Shown here in pieces: positions 25,924 through 35,272 of a stretch of 64,000 bases of DNA; position 1 is the stretch's first letter; each line of letters starts with the position of its first letter. The position numbers were made by a program, and so were the translations under genes. The stretch covers positions 9,114,001 through 9,178,000 of the forward strand of contig NC_013595.1 of assembly GCF_000024865.1 (NCBI RefSeq), given 5' to 3'. The notes below the pieces were generated by a model. That model saw only the letters and a list, made by a program, of their open reading frames with translations. It was not told where the DNA came from and ran no database searches. Source of the stretch: Streptosporangium roseum DSM 43021 (GTDB lineage Bacteria; Actinomycetota; Actinomycetes; Streptosporangiales; Streptosporangiaceae).

Positions 25924-25954
25924 GACGGCGGCCGTCCCTCAGACGGCCGCCGTC
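25924..25954 (+). terminator. Terminator hairpin of the GH9 cellulase gene
   Basis: GACGGCGGCCGTC (25924-25936) and GACGGCCGCCGTC (25942-25954) form a perfect 13-bp stem with a 5-base loop, 23 bases after the stop codon. Confidence 0.8.
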
Positions 25955-26018
25955 AATGCCTCCCGAAGAAACACCGAACTCCTTACCGGTTCCGGCGTAT
26001 CTCAGATTATACAATCCA

Positions 26019-26405
26019 ATGCATATAGCGTTACGATCCGTGAGTCTGTATGCCATCGAGATCGAGCCCGAGATCCAGCTATGGCTCGAATCACTGTCCG
26101 AGCGTGACTACGTGAAAGTCGAAGCCCTGGCCGACCTTCTCGCCGAGCAGGCGGAGACACTGGGCGAGCCGTACTCCAAGCATCTGGGCGGCAAGCTCAG
26201 GGAGCTACGCCTCTCCCTCCCGCACCGCCAGGTCCGGATCACTTACTGGCTCGCTCCGGGACGCAGGGCCGTTCTCCTGACCGTCTTCCCCAAAACCCGC
26301 CGAAAAGAGACCGGTCAGATCGAACGCGCCCATCGAGCACAGGCTGAATGTGAGAGCCGCCATACAGCCGCCTCGAATACATACGACCGCATCTGGAAGG
26401 ACTGA
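26019..26405 (+). CDS. RelE/HigB-like toxin (phage-derived Gp49-like family)
   Basis: About 128 residues matching the Gp49-like/RelE superfamily mRNA-interferase fold: EIQLWLESLSERDYVKVEAL, SKHLGGKLRELRLSLPHRQV, then RITYWLAPGRRAVLLTVFPK. The GK-x-RELR and F-x-K motifs carry the basic residues expected to act on ribosome-bound mRNA. The start is uncertain: the ATG at 26019 or the GTG at 26040; TACAAT at 26010-26015 looks like a -10 element. The Xre antitoxin starts 4 bases after the stop, so the toxin-first order is that of HigBA-type pairs. The region is AT-richer than its neighbours, suggesting transfer. Confidence 0.83.
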   Translation: MHIALRSVSLYAIEIEPEIQLWLESLSERDYVKVEALADLLAEQAETLGEPYSKHLGGKLRELRLSLPHRQVRITYWLAPGRRAVLLTVFPKTRRKETGQIERAHRAQAECESRHTAASNTYDRIWKD

Positions 26406-26409
26406 GGCC

Positions 26410-26688
26410 ATGAATCACAGCAAGTGGGAGCGGACCGGCGCCGAGCGCCGCGCGGACGCCTACCAGGAAGCTCGTGAGGCACTGCTCCTCGGGCAGCAGG
26501 TCTACAACCGCCGCACGGAACTCGGCCTTTCACAGGCCGAACTGGCCGAGCGGGCAGGCATGACGCAGCCTCAGGTGTCTCGCCTGGAGACCGGCGGGGT
26601 CACCCCTACCCTGGCGCTCCTACGACGCCTGGCGAAAGCACTGGACGCCGAGCTGAACGTCACGTTCAAGCCTCACGCAGCCGCCTGA
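26410..26688 (+). CDS. Xre-family antitoxin (HigA-like)
   Basis: A 92-residue helix-turn-helix protein. The Xre fold spans residues 38-85: RTELGLSQAELAERAGMTQP followed by QVSRLETGGVTPTLALLRRL. The N-terminal 35 residues are probably the toxin-wrapping segment. GAGG lies just before the ATG. It follows the RelE-like toxin with a 4-base gap and should neutralise it and repress the shared promoter. Confidence 0.85.
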   Translation: MNHSKWERTGAERRADAYQEAREALLLGQQVYNRRTELGLSQAELAERAGMTQPQVSRLETGGVTPTLALLRRLAKALDAELNVTFKPHAAA

Positions 26689-26798
26689 CCTGGTCGAGCC
26701 GCCGGCGAGAAGCGGTCGGAGATCGACGGCTCGTCCAACGCCTCGATGCGCACGGCGTGTCCTCGGCCGGGGCGTGTGTACGGCCTAAACTGTGGTAC

Positions 26799-27464
26799 GT
26801 GATTGAGGACATCTGGGTGGACCCCGCCGTAACCGCGCTCAGACCGGACTTCGCGGTCCTGGTCATGGGCGTGTACGGCCTGCGCAACGGACCGACCGAC
26901 GACAGGTCCCGGGCCTGGCTGGCCGGGGCGGCCGACAGCGCGGTGAGCGCCGAGGACCCGAAGGTCGAGGCGTGGCGGGAGGCCTACCGGGCCTTCGGGG
27001 CGAAGCCGCAGCGGACCAGGCCGTCGGTGGACGCGCTGGTCAGGCGGATGCCGCTGCCGGAGATCAACCTGGTGGTCGACGCCTACAACGCGATCAGCGT
27101 CAGGCACGGGCTGCCGATCGGCGGGGAGGACCTGGCCCACTACGAGGGTACGGCCCGGCTGATCCGCGCCACGGGCGAGGAGCCGTTCGAGGTCGTCGAG
27201 AAGGGCGAGCCCGGCATCGACCACCCGGAGATCGGCGAGGTGGTCTGGCGCGACGACAGGGGCGCCACCTGCCGGCGCTGGAACTGGCGGCAGTGCGTGC
27301 GCACCCGGATCACCGAGGAGACCGTCGACGCGCTGTTCCTGCTGGAGCGGCTGGCGCCGATGTCGCTGGAGGAGCTGCGCGCGGCGGGGGACGAACTGGT
27401 CGAGTCGCTCAAGATCGTCACTCCGGGCATCCGGGTCGAGTCACGGCTCATAGCGCATGGGTGA
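26799..27464 (+). CDS. B3/B4 tRNA-binding domain protein
   Basis: A 221-residue protein consisting almost entirely of the B3/B4 domain found in the phenylalanyl-tRNA synthetase beta subunit. Diagnostic stretches are LPEINLVVDAYNAISVRHGL and GGEDLAHYEGTARLIRATGE. Stand-alone members may edit mischarged tRNA or bind amino acids, but the role is not established. The GTG start lacks a ribosome-binding site; TAAACT ends 7 bases before it, suggesting a leaderless transcript. Confidence 0.82.
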   Translation: MIEDIWVDPAVTALRPDFAVLVMGVYGLRNGPTDDRSRAWLAGAADSAVSAEDPKVEAWREAYRAFGAKPQRTRPSVDALVRRMPLPEINLVVDAYNAISVRHGLPIGGEDLAHYEGTARLIRATGEEPFEVVEKGEPGIDHPEIGEVVWRDDRGATCRRWNWRQCVRTRITEETVDALFLLERLAPMSLEELRAAGDELVESLKIVTPGIRVESRLIAHG

Positions 27465-27634
27465 CCAGGCCCACACCCCCCATATAGACCCCCCGGGGGT
27501 GACCGTTTTGGACTGTGCTGGGAGGATCGGTCGGCGAGCTGCGGCCAGACTGGCGCAGGTCCGGGTCCAGGCGAGTAGCCTTGGACAAGTTCTCTATCAT
27601 CAACGCCGATCTGCGGAAGAGGGCGATTTCCGCC

Positions 27635-30600
27635 GTGTCGTCTGAGTCGTCGCGGACAAACCCGCTGGCAGCCTTTGGTCAAAACGAATGGCTTGTCGAC
27701 GAGCTGTACCAGAAGTACCTCCAGGATCCCGAGTCTGTGGACCGCGCCTGGTGGAACTTCTTCGCTGATTACACCCCTGATTCCGGGTCCGGCAGAGCCG
27801 CGCCCCCGGGGGCGGCCAAAGCCGCGCCCGCCACTCCAACCCCGGCTGCGGCTCCGGCGACCCCGGCCGCCACACCGGTGACCACCGCGCCGAAGGCCAA
27901 GGCCATCCCGGCGGACAAGCCCAAGCAGGAGACGCAGTTGCCCGCCGGTGCCGAGGAAGTCCGACTGCGCGGCGCCGCCGCCAGGACGGCTGCCAACATG
28001 GAGGCCAGCCTCGAGGTCCCGACGGCGACCAGCGTCCGCGCGGTCCCGGCGAAGCTGCTCATCGACAACCGCATCGTGATCAACAACCATCTGTCCCGCG
28101 GTCGCGGCGGCAAGGTCTCGTTCACGCACCTGATCGGTTACGCGGTCATCAAGGCCCTCAAGGCCCTGCCGGAGATGAACCACTCCTACGCCGAGGCCGA
28201 CGGCAAGCCCGTGCTGGTCAAGCCGGAGCACGTCAACCTCGGCCTGGCCATCGACGTCGCCAAGAGCGACGGCACCCGCCAGCTCCTGGTGCCGTCGATC
28301 AAGGCGACCGAGGGCATGGACTTCCGCCAGTTCTGGGTGGCGTACGAGGAGGTCGTGCGCAAGGCCAGGGCAGGCAAGCTCGGCGTCGACGACTTCTCCG
28401 GCACCACGATCTCGCTGACCAACCCCGGGACGATCGGCACCGTCCACTCGGTGCCGCGTCTGATGCCGGGGCAGGGCACGATCATCGGTGTCGGCGCGAT
28501 GGAGTACCCCGCGGAGTACCAGGGCGCCTCTCCCGAGACGCTCTCCCGGCTCGCGGTGAGCAAGGTCATGACGCTCACCAGCACCTATGACCACCGGATC
28601 ATCCAGGGTGCCCAGTCGGGTGACTTCCTGCGCCAGGTCCACCGGCTCCTGCTGGGCGAGGACGGCTTCTACGACGAGATCTTCGAAGCCCTCCGGATCC
28701 CCTACGAGCCGGTCCGCTGGGTCCAGGACATCTCGACCACGCACGACGACGACGTGGCGAAGTCGGCCAGGGTCATCGAGCTGATCCATGCCTTCCGGGT
28801 CCGCGGCCATCTGATGGCCGACACCGACCCGCTGGAGTACAAGCAGCGCAAGCACCCCGACCTCGACATCAAGTCCCACGGGCTGACCCTGTGGGACCTG
28901 GAGCGCGAGTTCGCCACCGGCGGCTTCGGCGGCCGTCCTCTGATGCGGCTGCGCGAGATCCTCGGCGTGCTGCGTGACTCCTACTGCCGCACCATCGGCG
29001 TGGAGTACATGCACATGCAGAACCCCGAGGAGCGCGCCTGGATCCAGGCCCGGGTGGAGCGTCCCCACGCCAAGCCCGACCGCGAGGAGCAGCTGCGCAT
29101 CCTGGAGCGGCTCAACACCGCCGAGGCGTTCGAGACGTTCCTGCAGACCAAGTTCGTCGGCCAGAAGCGCTTCTCGCTCGAAGGCAGCGAGTCGCTGATC
29201 CCGCTGCTCGACTCGGTGCTCTCCGCCGCCGCGGAGGAGAACCTCGATGAGTCCGTCATCGGCATGGCCCACCGCGGCCGCCTCAACGTGCTGGCCAACA
29301 TCGTGGGCAAGTCCTACGGCCAGATCTTCGGCGAGTTCGAGGGCAACATCGACCCGCGGACGGCGCACGGTTCCGGCGACGTCAAGTACCACCTGGGCGC
29401 CACCGGTGACTTCGTCTCACCCGACGGCAGCAAGCTCAAGACCTCGGTCGTGGCCAACCCCTCGCACCTGGAGACGGTGGACCCGGTCCTTGAGGGCGTG
29501 GTCCGCGCCAAGCAGGACCTGCTGGAGCGGGGCGAGGAGGGCTTCACGGTCCTGCCCGTGCTCGTCCACGGCGACGCGGCCTTCGCCGGCCAGGGCGTGG
29601 TGGCCGAGACGCTGAACCTGTCGCAGCTGCGGGGCTACCGCACCGGCGGCACGGTCCACATCGTGGTCAACAACCAGGTCGGCTTCACCACCTCGCCGGC
29701 GTCCTCGCGCTCCAGCGTGTACGCCACCGACGTGGCGCGGATGATCCAGGCCCCGATCCTCCACGTCAACGGGGACGACCCCGAGGCCGTGGTCCGGGTC
29801 GGAAAGCTGGCGTTCGAATACCGCCAGGCGTTCCGCAAGGACGTCGTCATCGACCTGATCTGCTACCGGCGCCGCGGCCACAACGAGTCCGACAACCCGA
29901 GCTTCACCCAGCCGCTGATGTACGACCTGATCGACGCCAAGCGCTCCACCCGCAAGCTCTACACCGAGGCGCTGATCGGCCGGGGCGACATCACGGTGGA
30001 GGAGGCCGAGGGCGCGCTCCGCGACTACCAGGCCAAGCTGGAGAACGCCTTCGCCGAGACCCGTGCGGCGTCCAAGGAGTCGACCGGCGAGTTCGCCCGC
30101 CCGGTCGACGTGGACTCCGTCATCCCGTGGTCGCACGAGGACACCCCGACGGGGATCTCCGAGGAGACCGTCAAGCGGATCGTCGACACCCAGCTCAACC
30201 TGCCGGAGGGCTTCACCATCCATCCGCGCCTGCTGCCGGTCATCCAGCGCCGCGGGCAGATGGTCGCCGAGGACCGCATCGACTGGGGCATGGGCGAGAC
30301 CCTCGCCTTCGGGTCGCTGCTGATCGACGGCCACCCGGTCCGCCTGGTCGGCCAGGACTCCCGGCGCGGCACCTTCGTCCAGCGGCACGCCGTGCTGGTG
30401 GACCGCGTCACGGGCGAGGAGCACACCCCGCTCAAGACGTTCAACGAGGGCACCACCAAGTTCTACGTCTACGACTCGCTGCTCAGCGAGTACGCCGCGC
30501 TCGGCTTCGAGTACGGCTACAGCGTGGAGCGCCCCGAGGCCCTGGTCGCCTGGGAGGCCCAGTTCGGTGACTTCGTCAACGGCGCCCAGTCCGTGATCGA

Positions 30601-31306
30601 CGAGTACATCACCGCGGGCGAGCAGAAGTGGGGCCAGCGTTCCGGCGTCACCCTGCTGCTGCCGCACGGCTACGAGGGTCAGGGCCCGGATCACTCCTCG
30701 GCCCGCATCGAGCGCTTCCTGCAGATGTGCGCCTACGACAACATGACCGTGGCCCAGCCGACGCTGCCGGCGAACTACTTCCACCTGCTGCGCTGGCAGA
30801 CGAAGTCGAACCGGCACCGCCCGCTGGTGGTGTTCACGCCCAAGTCGCTGCTGCGGCACAAGGCGGCGGTCTCGCCGGTCAGCGAGTTCACCTCGGGCTC
30901 GTTCCGGCCGGTGCTCGGCGACACCACGGTCAACCCGGCCGAGGTGCGCAAGGTCGTGCTCTGCTCCGGCAAGATCTACTACGACCTGGCGGCGGCCCGT
31001 GACAGGCAGGGCCGGACCGACGTGGCGATCGTCCGTCTGGAGCGGCTCTACCCGTTCCCGATGAACCCGCTCGCGGCCGAGCTGGGACGCTACGCCGACG
31101 GCGTCGAGCTGGTGTGGGCGCAGGACGAGCCGGTCAACATGGGCCCGTGGCCGTTCCTGACGCTGAAGCTGGCGGAGAACCCCGACACCTTCGGCGGCCG
31201 TCCGATCAAGCGGGTCTCCCGCAAGGCGAACTCCTCCCCCGCGACGGGCTCGCACTCCGCGCACGAGGCGGAGCTGCAGCAGATGCTGGGAGAGATCTTC
31301 AGCTAG
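27635..31306 (+). CDS. kgd: Multifunctional 2-oxoglutarate decarboxylase/dehydrogenase E1-E2 fusion
   Basis: A 1,223-residue actinobacterial KGD/OdhA-type protein. The N-terminus (NPLAAFGQNEWLVDELYQKY) is the E1 oligomerisation peptide. A Pro/Ala linker leads to an E2 succinyltransferase-like domain at about residues 110-350 (VSFTHLIGYAVIKALKALPE; DHRIIQGAQSGDFLRQVHRL). The thiamine-dependent E1 domain follows, with GMAHRGRLNVLANIVGKSYG, the ThDP/Mg region and QGPDHSSARIERFLQM. It decarboxylates 2-oxoglutarate in the TCA cycle and acts with separate E2/E3 partners. The GTG start is inferred from family length. A 13-bp hairpin follows the stop. Confidence 0.95.
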   Translation: MSSESSRTNPLAAFGQNEWLVDELYQKYLQDPESVDRAWWNFFADYTPDSGSGRAAPPGAAKAAPATPTPAAAPATPAATPVTTAPKAKAIPADKPKQETQLPAGAEEVRLRGAAARTAANMEASLEVPTATSVRAVPAKLLIDNRIVINNHLSRGRGGKVSFTHLIGYAVIKALKALPEMNHSYAEADGKPVLVKPEHVNLGLAIDVAKSDGTRQLLVPSIKATEGMDFRQFWVAYEEVVRKARAGKLGVDDFSGTTISLTNPGTIGTVHSVPRLMPGQGTIIGVGAMEYPAEYQGASPETLSRLAVSKVMTLTSTYDHRIIQGAQSGDFLRQVHRLLLGEDGFYDEIFEALRIPYEPVRWVQDISTTHDDDVAKSARVIELIHAFRVRGHLMADTDPLEYKQRKHPDLDIKSHGLTLWDLEREFATGGFGGRPLMRLREILGVLRDSYCRTIGVEYMHMQNPEERAWIQARVERPHAKPDREEQLRILERLNTAEAFETFLQTKFVGQKRFSLEGSESLIPLLDSVLSAAAEENLDESVIGMAHRGRLNVLANIVGKSYGQIFGEFEGNIDPRTAHGSGDVKYHLGATGDFVSPDGSKLKTSVVANPSHLETVDPVLEGVVRAKQDLLERGEEGFTVLPVLVHGDAAFAGQGVVAETLNLSQLRGYRTGGTVHIVVNNQVGFTTSPASSRSSVYATDVARMIQAPILHVNGDDPEAVVRVGKLAFEYRQAFRKDVVIDLICYRRRGHNESDNPSFTQPLMYDLIDAKRSTRKLYTEALIGRGDITVEEAEGALRDYQAKLENAFAETRAASKESTGEFARPVDVDSVIPWSHEDTPTGISEETVKRIVDTQLNLPEGFTIHPRLLPVIQRRGQMVAEDRIDWGMGETLAFGSLLIDGHPVRLVGQDSRRGTFVQRHAVLVDRVTGEEHTPLKTFNEGTTKFYVYDSLLSEYAALGFEYGYSVERPEALVAWEAQFGDFVNGAQSVIDEYITAGEQKWGQRSGVTLLLPHGYEGQGPDHSSARIERFLQMCAYDNMTVAQPTLPANYFHLLRWQTKSNRHRPLVVFTPKSLLRHKAAVSPVSEFTSGSFRPVLGDTTVNPAEVRKVVLCSGKIYYDLAAARDRQGRTDVAIVRLERLYPFPMNPLAAELGRYADGVELVWAQDEPVNMGPWPFLTLKLAENPDTFGGRPIKRVSRKANSSPATGSHSAHEAELQQMLGEIFS

Positions 31307-31319
31307 GCACCACCTTCGG

Positions 31320-31351
31320 AAGTCCCCCACAGGAGCCTCTGTGGGGGACTT
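31320..31351 (+). terminator. Terminator hairpin after kgd
   Basis: AAGTCCCCCACAG (31320-31332) and CTGTGGGGGACTT (31339-31351) form a perfect 13-bp stem with a 6-base loop, starting 13 bases after the kgd stop. It is followed by the ribosome-binding site of the next small gene, so read-through may still occur. Confidence 0.7.
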
Positions 31352-31373
31352 CCCCGTTACTGCGAGGAGAACG

Positions 31374-31550
31374 ATGTATTTCACCGATCGGGGCATCGAG
31401 GAGCTCGTCGAGCGCCGCGGCCAGGAGGAGGTCAACATCGTGTGGCTGGCCGAGCGGCTGCGCGAGTTCGTCGACCTGAACCCGGAGTTCGAGACCCCGG
31501 TGGAGCGGCTGGCCACCTGGCTGGCCCGGCTGGACGACGAGGACGACTGA
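31374..31550 (+). CDS. Small DUF6104-like protein
   Basis: A 58-residue acidic protein, MYFTDRGIEELVERRGQEEV and onward, ending RLDDEDD. GAGGAG lies 5 bases before the ATG. The sequence matches a small family that is common downstream of kgd in actinobacteria; its function is unknown. It is predicted to be helical and soluble, with no Cys. Confidence 0.8.
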   Translation: MYFTDRGIEELVERRGQEEVNIVWLAERLREFVDLNPEFETPVERLATWLARLDDEDD

Positions 31551-31556
31551 AACAGT

Positions 31557-31597
31557 CGCGATATATCTTGACCTCCCCTACAACGCGACATATCGTG
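31557..31597 (+). promoter_or_regulatory. Two PadR-type operator repeats
   Basis: CGCGATATATCTTG (31557-31570) and CGCGACATATCGTG (31584-31597) match at 11 of 14 positions and are spaced 27 bases apart, immediately upstream of the DUF4097/PadR operon. The ATAT-containing core fits operators of PadR-like repressors. Autoregulation is inferred. Confidence 0.5.
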
Positions 31598-31620
31598 TCT
31601 TGTAGAAGGAGGTCACGAAC

Positions 31621-32418
31621 ATGCGGCAGTGGACCATCGAGAAACCCGAGCAACTCACCTTCGACACCGTGAGCAAACTCAACGTCCGGATCGTGGCGGG
31701 CAGGCTGGCGGTGCTGGCCAGCGACGGCCCGCCCACCCTTGAGGTCGCCGACATCGGCACCCCGCCACTGATCGTCACCCACGAGGACGACGGCACGCTC
31801 ACCGTCACATACAAGGACCTGACCTGGGACGGACTGCTCGGCTGGCTGCGCCCCGGACGTCGCGAGACCACGCTGACGCTGACCGTGCCGAAGGACTGCC
31901 CGGTCAACGCGGGAGTGGTCTCCGCCTCGGCCGTCGTCGCCGGTTTCGAGAGCCGCACCTCGGTCAAGAGCGTCTCCGGTGAGATCGTGCTCGACGGGGT
32001 GAGCGGCGAGATCCACGCCGACACCGTCTCCGGCGACGTGGAGAGCCGCGGCCTGGTCGGCGACCTGTCCTTCAAGAGCGTCTCGGGCGAACTGACCGTG
32101 GCCCAGGGCACGCCCCGCCGGCTCCGCGCCACCACCGTCTCCGGCCGGATCACCGCCGATCTGGAGCTCCCGCCGACCGGTCACGTGACGATGAACAGCG
32201 TCTCGGGCGAGATCATGCTCCGGCTGCCGCGCGGGGTCGAGACCGATGTCACGATCCGCTCCACCTCCGGCAGGCTCGACACCGCCTTCGCCGAGCTCCG
32301 CCGCTCCAACCAGCCCGGCGCCAGGACGCTGACCGGCCGGATCGGCGGCGGCATGGCGTCCCTGTCGGCGACCACCGTCTCGGCGGACGTCACTCTTCTG
32401 AAGGGAGAGCAGGCATGA
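31621..32418 (+). CDS. DUF4097 family beta-strand repeat protein
   Basis: A 265-residue putative adhesin-like protein built of short repeats with the pattern T/S-V-S-G-E/D-I. Examples are VKSVSGEIVLDGVSGEIHAD, TVSGDVESRG, SVSGELTV and TVSGRITADL, predicted to form a right-handed beta solenoid. No signal peptide is present. AAGGAGG precedes the ATG. The stop overlaps the PadR start (ATGA). The DUF4097/PadR pair is common in actinobacteria, but its job is unknown; a role in sensing envelope stress is only a guess. Confidence 0.83.
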   Translation: MRQWTIEKPEQLTFDTVSKLNVRIVAGRLAVLASDGPPTLEVADIGTPPLIVTHEDDGTLTVTYKDLTWDGLLGWLRPGRRETTLTLTVPKDCPVNAGVVSASAVVAGFESRTSVKSVSGEIVLDGVSGEIHADTVSGDVESRGLVGDLSFKSVSGELTVAQGTPRRLRATTVSGRITADLELPPTGHVTMNSVSGEIMLRLPRGVETDVTIRSTSGRLDTAFAELRRSNQPGARTLTGRIGGGMASLSATTVSADVTLLKGEQA

Positions 32419-33146
32419 GTCCGGTCTTCGGCCACGGACGGCTCCGGCTCTATCTCCTCAAACTGCTGGAGGAGAGCCCCCGCCACGGCTACGAGGTGAT
32501 CCGGCTGCTCCAGGACCGCTTCCTCGGCGTCTACTCGCCCTCACCCGGCACGATCTATCCGCGCCTGGCCCGGCTGGAGGAGGAGGGCCTGGTCACCCAC
32601 GAGGTCCTGGACGGCAAGAAGGTCTTCACCATCACCGACCGGGGCCGCGACGAGCTGAACACCCGCCTCGACGAGCTCGCCGACCTGGAGCAGGAGATCT
32701 CCGACTCCGTCCGCGACATCGCCCGCGAGGTCAAGGAGGACGTGCGCGACACGGTCAAGTCACTGCGCGAGGAGCTCACCCAGATGGCGCGCGACGTGCG
32801 CCAGGGCTCCAAGCAGGAGCAGAGCCAGGCCAGGCACGAGCAGCGCGAGGCCTGGCGGGAGCAGAAGGCCGAGTGGCAACGCCAGAAGCAGGAATGGCAG
32901 CGGCAGAAGCAGGAGTGGCAGCGCCAGAGCCACGAGTGGAAGCACGACTGGAAGCGCATCTGGGCCGACAGCTTCACCGGGCACGGATCGCGTGACAGGG
33001 ACGCCCGGCTCGGCCAGATGCTGGCCGAATTCGTCGAGGAGCTCCGCACGGACGCGGCGGGCGCGCAGGTGACCGAGGAGACCCTGGCCACCGCGCAGGA
33101 CGCGCTCTACGACGCCGCCCGGCGCATCCGAGACGCGCTCCGATGA
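32415..33146 (+). CDS. PadR family transcriptional regulator with long coiled-coil tail
   Basis: A 243-residue regulator. The winged helix occupies residues 5-85: YLLKLLEESPRHGYEVIRLL and SPSPGTIYPRLARLEEEGLV. The C-terminal part is much longer than usual. It is highly charged and coiled-coil-like, with seven-residue repeats (EWQRQKQ in tandem, about residues 150-175). It is translationally coupled to the DUF4097 gene and is expected to repress their common promoter through the repeats upstream. Confidence 0.87.
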   Translation: MSPVFGHGRLRLYLLKLLEESPRHGYEVIRLLQDRFLGVYSPSPGTIYPRLARLEEEGLVTHEVLDGKKVFTITDRGRDELNTRLDELADLEQEISDSVRDIAREVKEDVRDTVKSLREELTQMARDVRQGSKQEQSQARHEQREAWREQKAEWQRQKQEWQRQKQEWQRQSHEWKHDWKRIWADSFTGHGSRDRDARLGQMLAEFVEELRTDAAGAQVTEETLATAQDALYDAARRIRDALR

Positions 33147-33226
33147 TCCTGCTGTACGGCCCGCGCCCGCCCCTCCTGCTTTCGGGGCTCCCGCCCCGTA
33201 CGCCCGGGCCGGCCGTACCCCGGCGG

Positions 33227-34111
33227 TCAGGCGACGCGCATGGCGCGGACGAGACGCTCCTGGGCCCGTGCGACCTGCCTGGCCCGGTAGGCGATCGGCA
33301 TGTATCTGGCCCGCTCGGGCAGGTGCGGCACGGTCGCCGCGACCGCCCGGCCGAGCCGGCGCAGCCGCACCTCGTCGCGCGCGGTCCACGGCAGCCCCAG
33401 CTTCCGGCGCACGGCGGGCGGCAGCGTGCCGACCGTGACGAAGTGGTTGACCCGGCCTGAGGTGAGTCCGAGCGGACCCCACAGCCCTCGCAGCGGCGCG
33501 GGCATGATCGGCGGAGGCCCCACGGTGAGCGCGGTGCGCAGCACGTCGTGGGCCGTCGGATGGCTCTCCAGGGTGGTGTCGACCATGTCGTGGAAGTAGC
33601 GCCAGTAGTCGTCGACGGTGGCGGGGAACATCCGCTCGGGGACCCGCAGGATCCGGCCGAGATGGATGATCTCCTCATACAGGCGTCGCTCCTCCTGCGG
33701 GGAGTAGGGCTGCCCGAAGTACTTCGCCATGGTGACGGCCCGCTCGAAGGCGGTCAGGTGCACCCAGGCGTACGGCTCGGCGCTCAGCGCGTGATAGCTC
33801 CGCCCCTGGGCGTCGACTCCCTTGATGTCCTTGTGCATCTCCCGCAGGCGCCTGCCCTCCCGGATCGCCTCCGGCCCGCCGTACACCCAGGTCTGCAGCG
33901 AGGTGAGCGAGCGGGTCAGCCGCCCCCAGGGGTCGGTCCGGTAGACCGATTGATCACCGACGGCGGCGCCGATGGCCGGGTGCATGACCTGCATGACGAG
34001 AGCGCCGCCGAGCAGGAGCATCAGCCGCTGGTCCCCCATGCCCTCCCAGAGCAGAGCGCCGGGGCCGAAGGGTTCGGGATCGAGTTCGGGGCGCGCGGTC
34101 GCGTCGGTCAT
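33227..34111 (-). CDS. MpaB-like oxygenase (DUF2236)
   Basis: A protein of about 294 residues of the ER-bound oxygenase mpaB/Lcp family (DUF2236). Characteristic stretches are GGALVMQVMHPAIGAAVGDQ, WGRLTRSLTSLQTWVYGG and YSPQEERRLYEEIIHLGR. Members bind haem b through conserved His/Arg residues and some cleave isoprenoid chains. GGGAGG lies 7-8 bases before the ATG; a GTG at 34141 could add ten residues. It stands alone between the PadR operon and an MDR dehydrogenase, both pointing away or converging. Confidence 0.78.
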   Translation of the reverse strand: MTDATARPELDPEPFGPGALLWEGMGDQRLMLLLGGALVMQVMHPAIGAAVGDQSVYRTDPWGRLTRSLTSLQTWVYGGPEAIREGRRLREMHKDIKGVDAQGRSYHALSAEPYAWVHLTAFERAVTMAKYFGQPYSPQEERRLYEEIIHLGRILRVPERMFPATVDDYWRYFHDMVDTTLESHPTAHDVLRTALTVGPPPIMPAPLRGLWGPLGLTSGRVNHFVTVGTLPPAVRRKLGLPWTARDEVRLRRLGRAVAATVPHLPERARYMPIAYRARQVARAQERLVRAMRVA

Positions 34112-34251
34112 GCCGGGCCTCCCGGGGAATGTGTCGCTCACAGGTGTTCATCCCCCGGCAGGCACAGAAGTAACTCATCACTTACATACGTGACCCGGAT
34201 CACATCGGCGTGCGGTCACGCCCGCCCGGCCACCGGCCCCGCATGCCCGGC

Positions 34252-35214
34252 TCAGCCCGCGCCGGTGAAGACGATCTTCCCGAACACGTCGCCCTCGTGC
34301 ATGGCCGCGAACCCCTCGCGGGCCCCGGTCAGCGGGAGCGTCCGGTCGATCACCGGCCGGGCGCCGGTCTGCTCCAGGAACCGGGCGAGCCGGGCCAGCT
34401 GGTCGCGGGTGCCCATGGTCGAGCCGACCACCGAAAGCTGCAGGAAGAAGACCCGGTTCAGGTCCGCCGGGGGGACGGCGCCGCTGGTCGCCCCGGAGAC
34501 CACGATCCGGCCGCCGGGGCGCAGCGCCTTCAGCGAGTGGTCCCAGGTCGCCTGGCCGACGGTCTCCATCACCGCGTCGACCCGCTCGGGCAGCCGGGCG
34601 CCGTTCTCGAAGACCTGGTCGGCGCCGAGGCCGAGCGCCCGCGCCCGCTTCTCCTCCGACCGGCTGGTGGCCCAGACCCGGTAGCCGCCCGCCCGGCCCA
34701 GCGTGATCAGCGCGGTGGCCACGCCGCCCCCGGCGCCCTGGACCAGCACGGTCGAGCCCGGCTCCAGATCGGCCTTGTCGAACAGCATCCGGTAGGCGGT
34801 CAGCCACGCGGTGGGCAGGCAGGCCGCCTCCTCGAAAGTGAGCGCGGCGGGCTTGGGCACCAGGTTGCGCCGGGGCACGGCCACCCGCTCGGCGAAGGTG
34901 CCGTCGTACTGCTCCGACAGCAGGGACCGCTTCGGGTCGAGCGTCTCGTCGGCTCCGCTGCCGATCACCGAGTGCACGATGACCTCGTTGCCGTCCTCGT
35001 CGACTCCGGCGGCGTCGCCGCCGAGCACGATCGGCAGCCGGTCCTGGCGGATGCCGACGCCTTTGAGCGTCCACAGGTCGTGGTGGTTGAGCGAGGCGGC
35101 CCGCACCGTGACGGTGGTCCAGCCGTCGGGTACTTCGGGTTCGGGGCGCTCTCCGAGCGTGAGCCCGGCGAGCGGGTTGTCGGGATCGGTCTGTGTGGCG
35201 GTTACGGCGAACAT
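34252..35214 (-). CDS. Zinc-binding alcohol dehydrogenase family protein (quinone oxidoreductase-like)
   Basis: A 320-residue MDR-superfamily enzyme. The GroES-like domain carries VTVRAASLNHHDLWTLKGVG, and the NADPH-binding site is TVLVQGAGGGVATALITLGR. The usual catalytic zinc Cys/His set of alcohol dehydrogenases is not evident, so it is probably a zinc-independent quinone oxidoreductase or enoyl reductase. TAGGGT ends 6 bases before the ATG and no ribosome-binding site is seen, so the mRNA may be leaderless. Confidence 0.82.
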   Translation of the reverse strand: MFAVTATQTDPDNPLAGLTLGERPEPEVPDGWTTVTVRAASLNHHDLWTLKGVGIRQDRLPIVLGGDAAGVDEDGNEVIVHSVIGSGADETLDPKRSLLSEQYDGTFAERVAVPRRNLVPKPAALTFEEAACLPTAWLTAYRMLFDKADLEPGSTVLVQGAGGGVATALITLGRAGGYRVWATSRSEEKRARALGLGADQVFENGARLPERVDAVMETVGQATWDHSLKALRPGGRIVVSGATSGAVPPADLNRVFFLQLSVVGSTMGTRDQLARLARFLEQTGARPVIDRTLPLTGAREGFAAMHEGDVFGKIVFTGAG

Positions 35215-35272
35215 GGCCGCACCCTACGCCCCCGCCCCCCACCTGCCCCGTCACGGATCGGGATCGCCGGTG

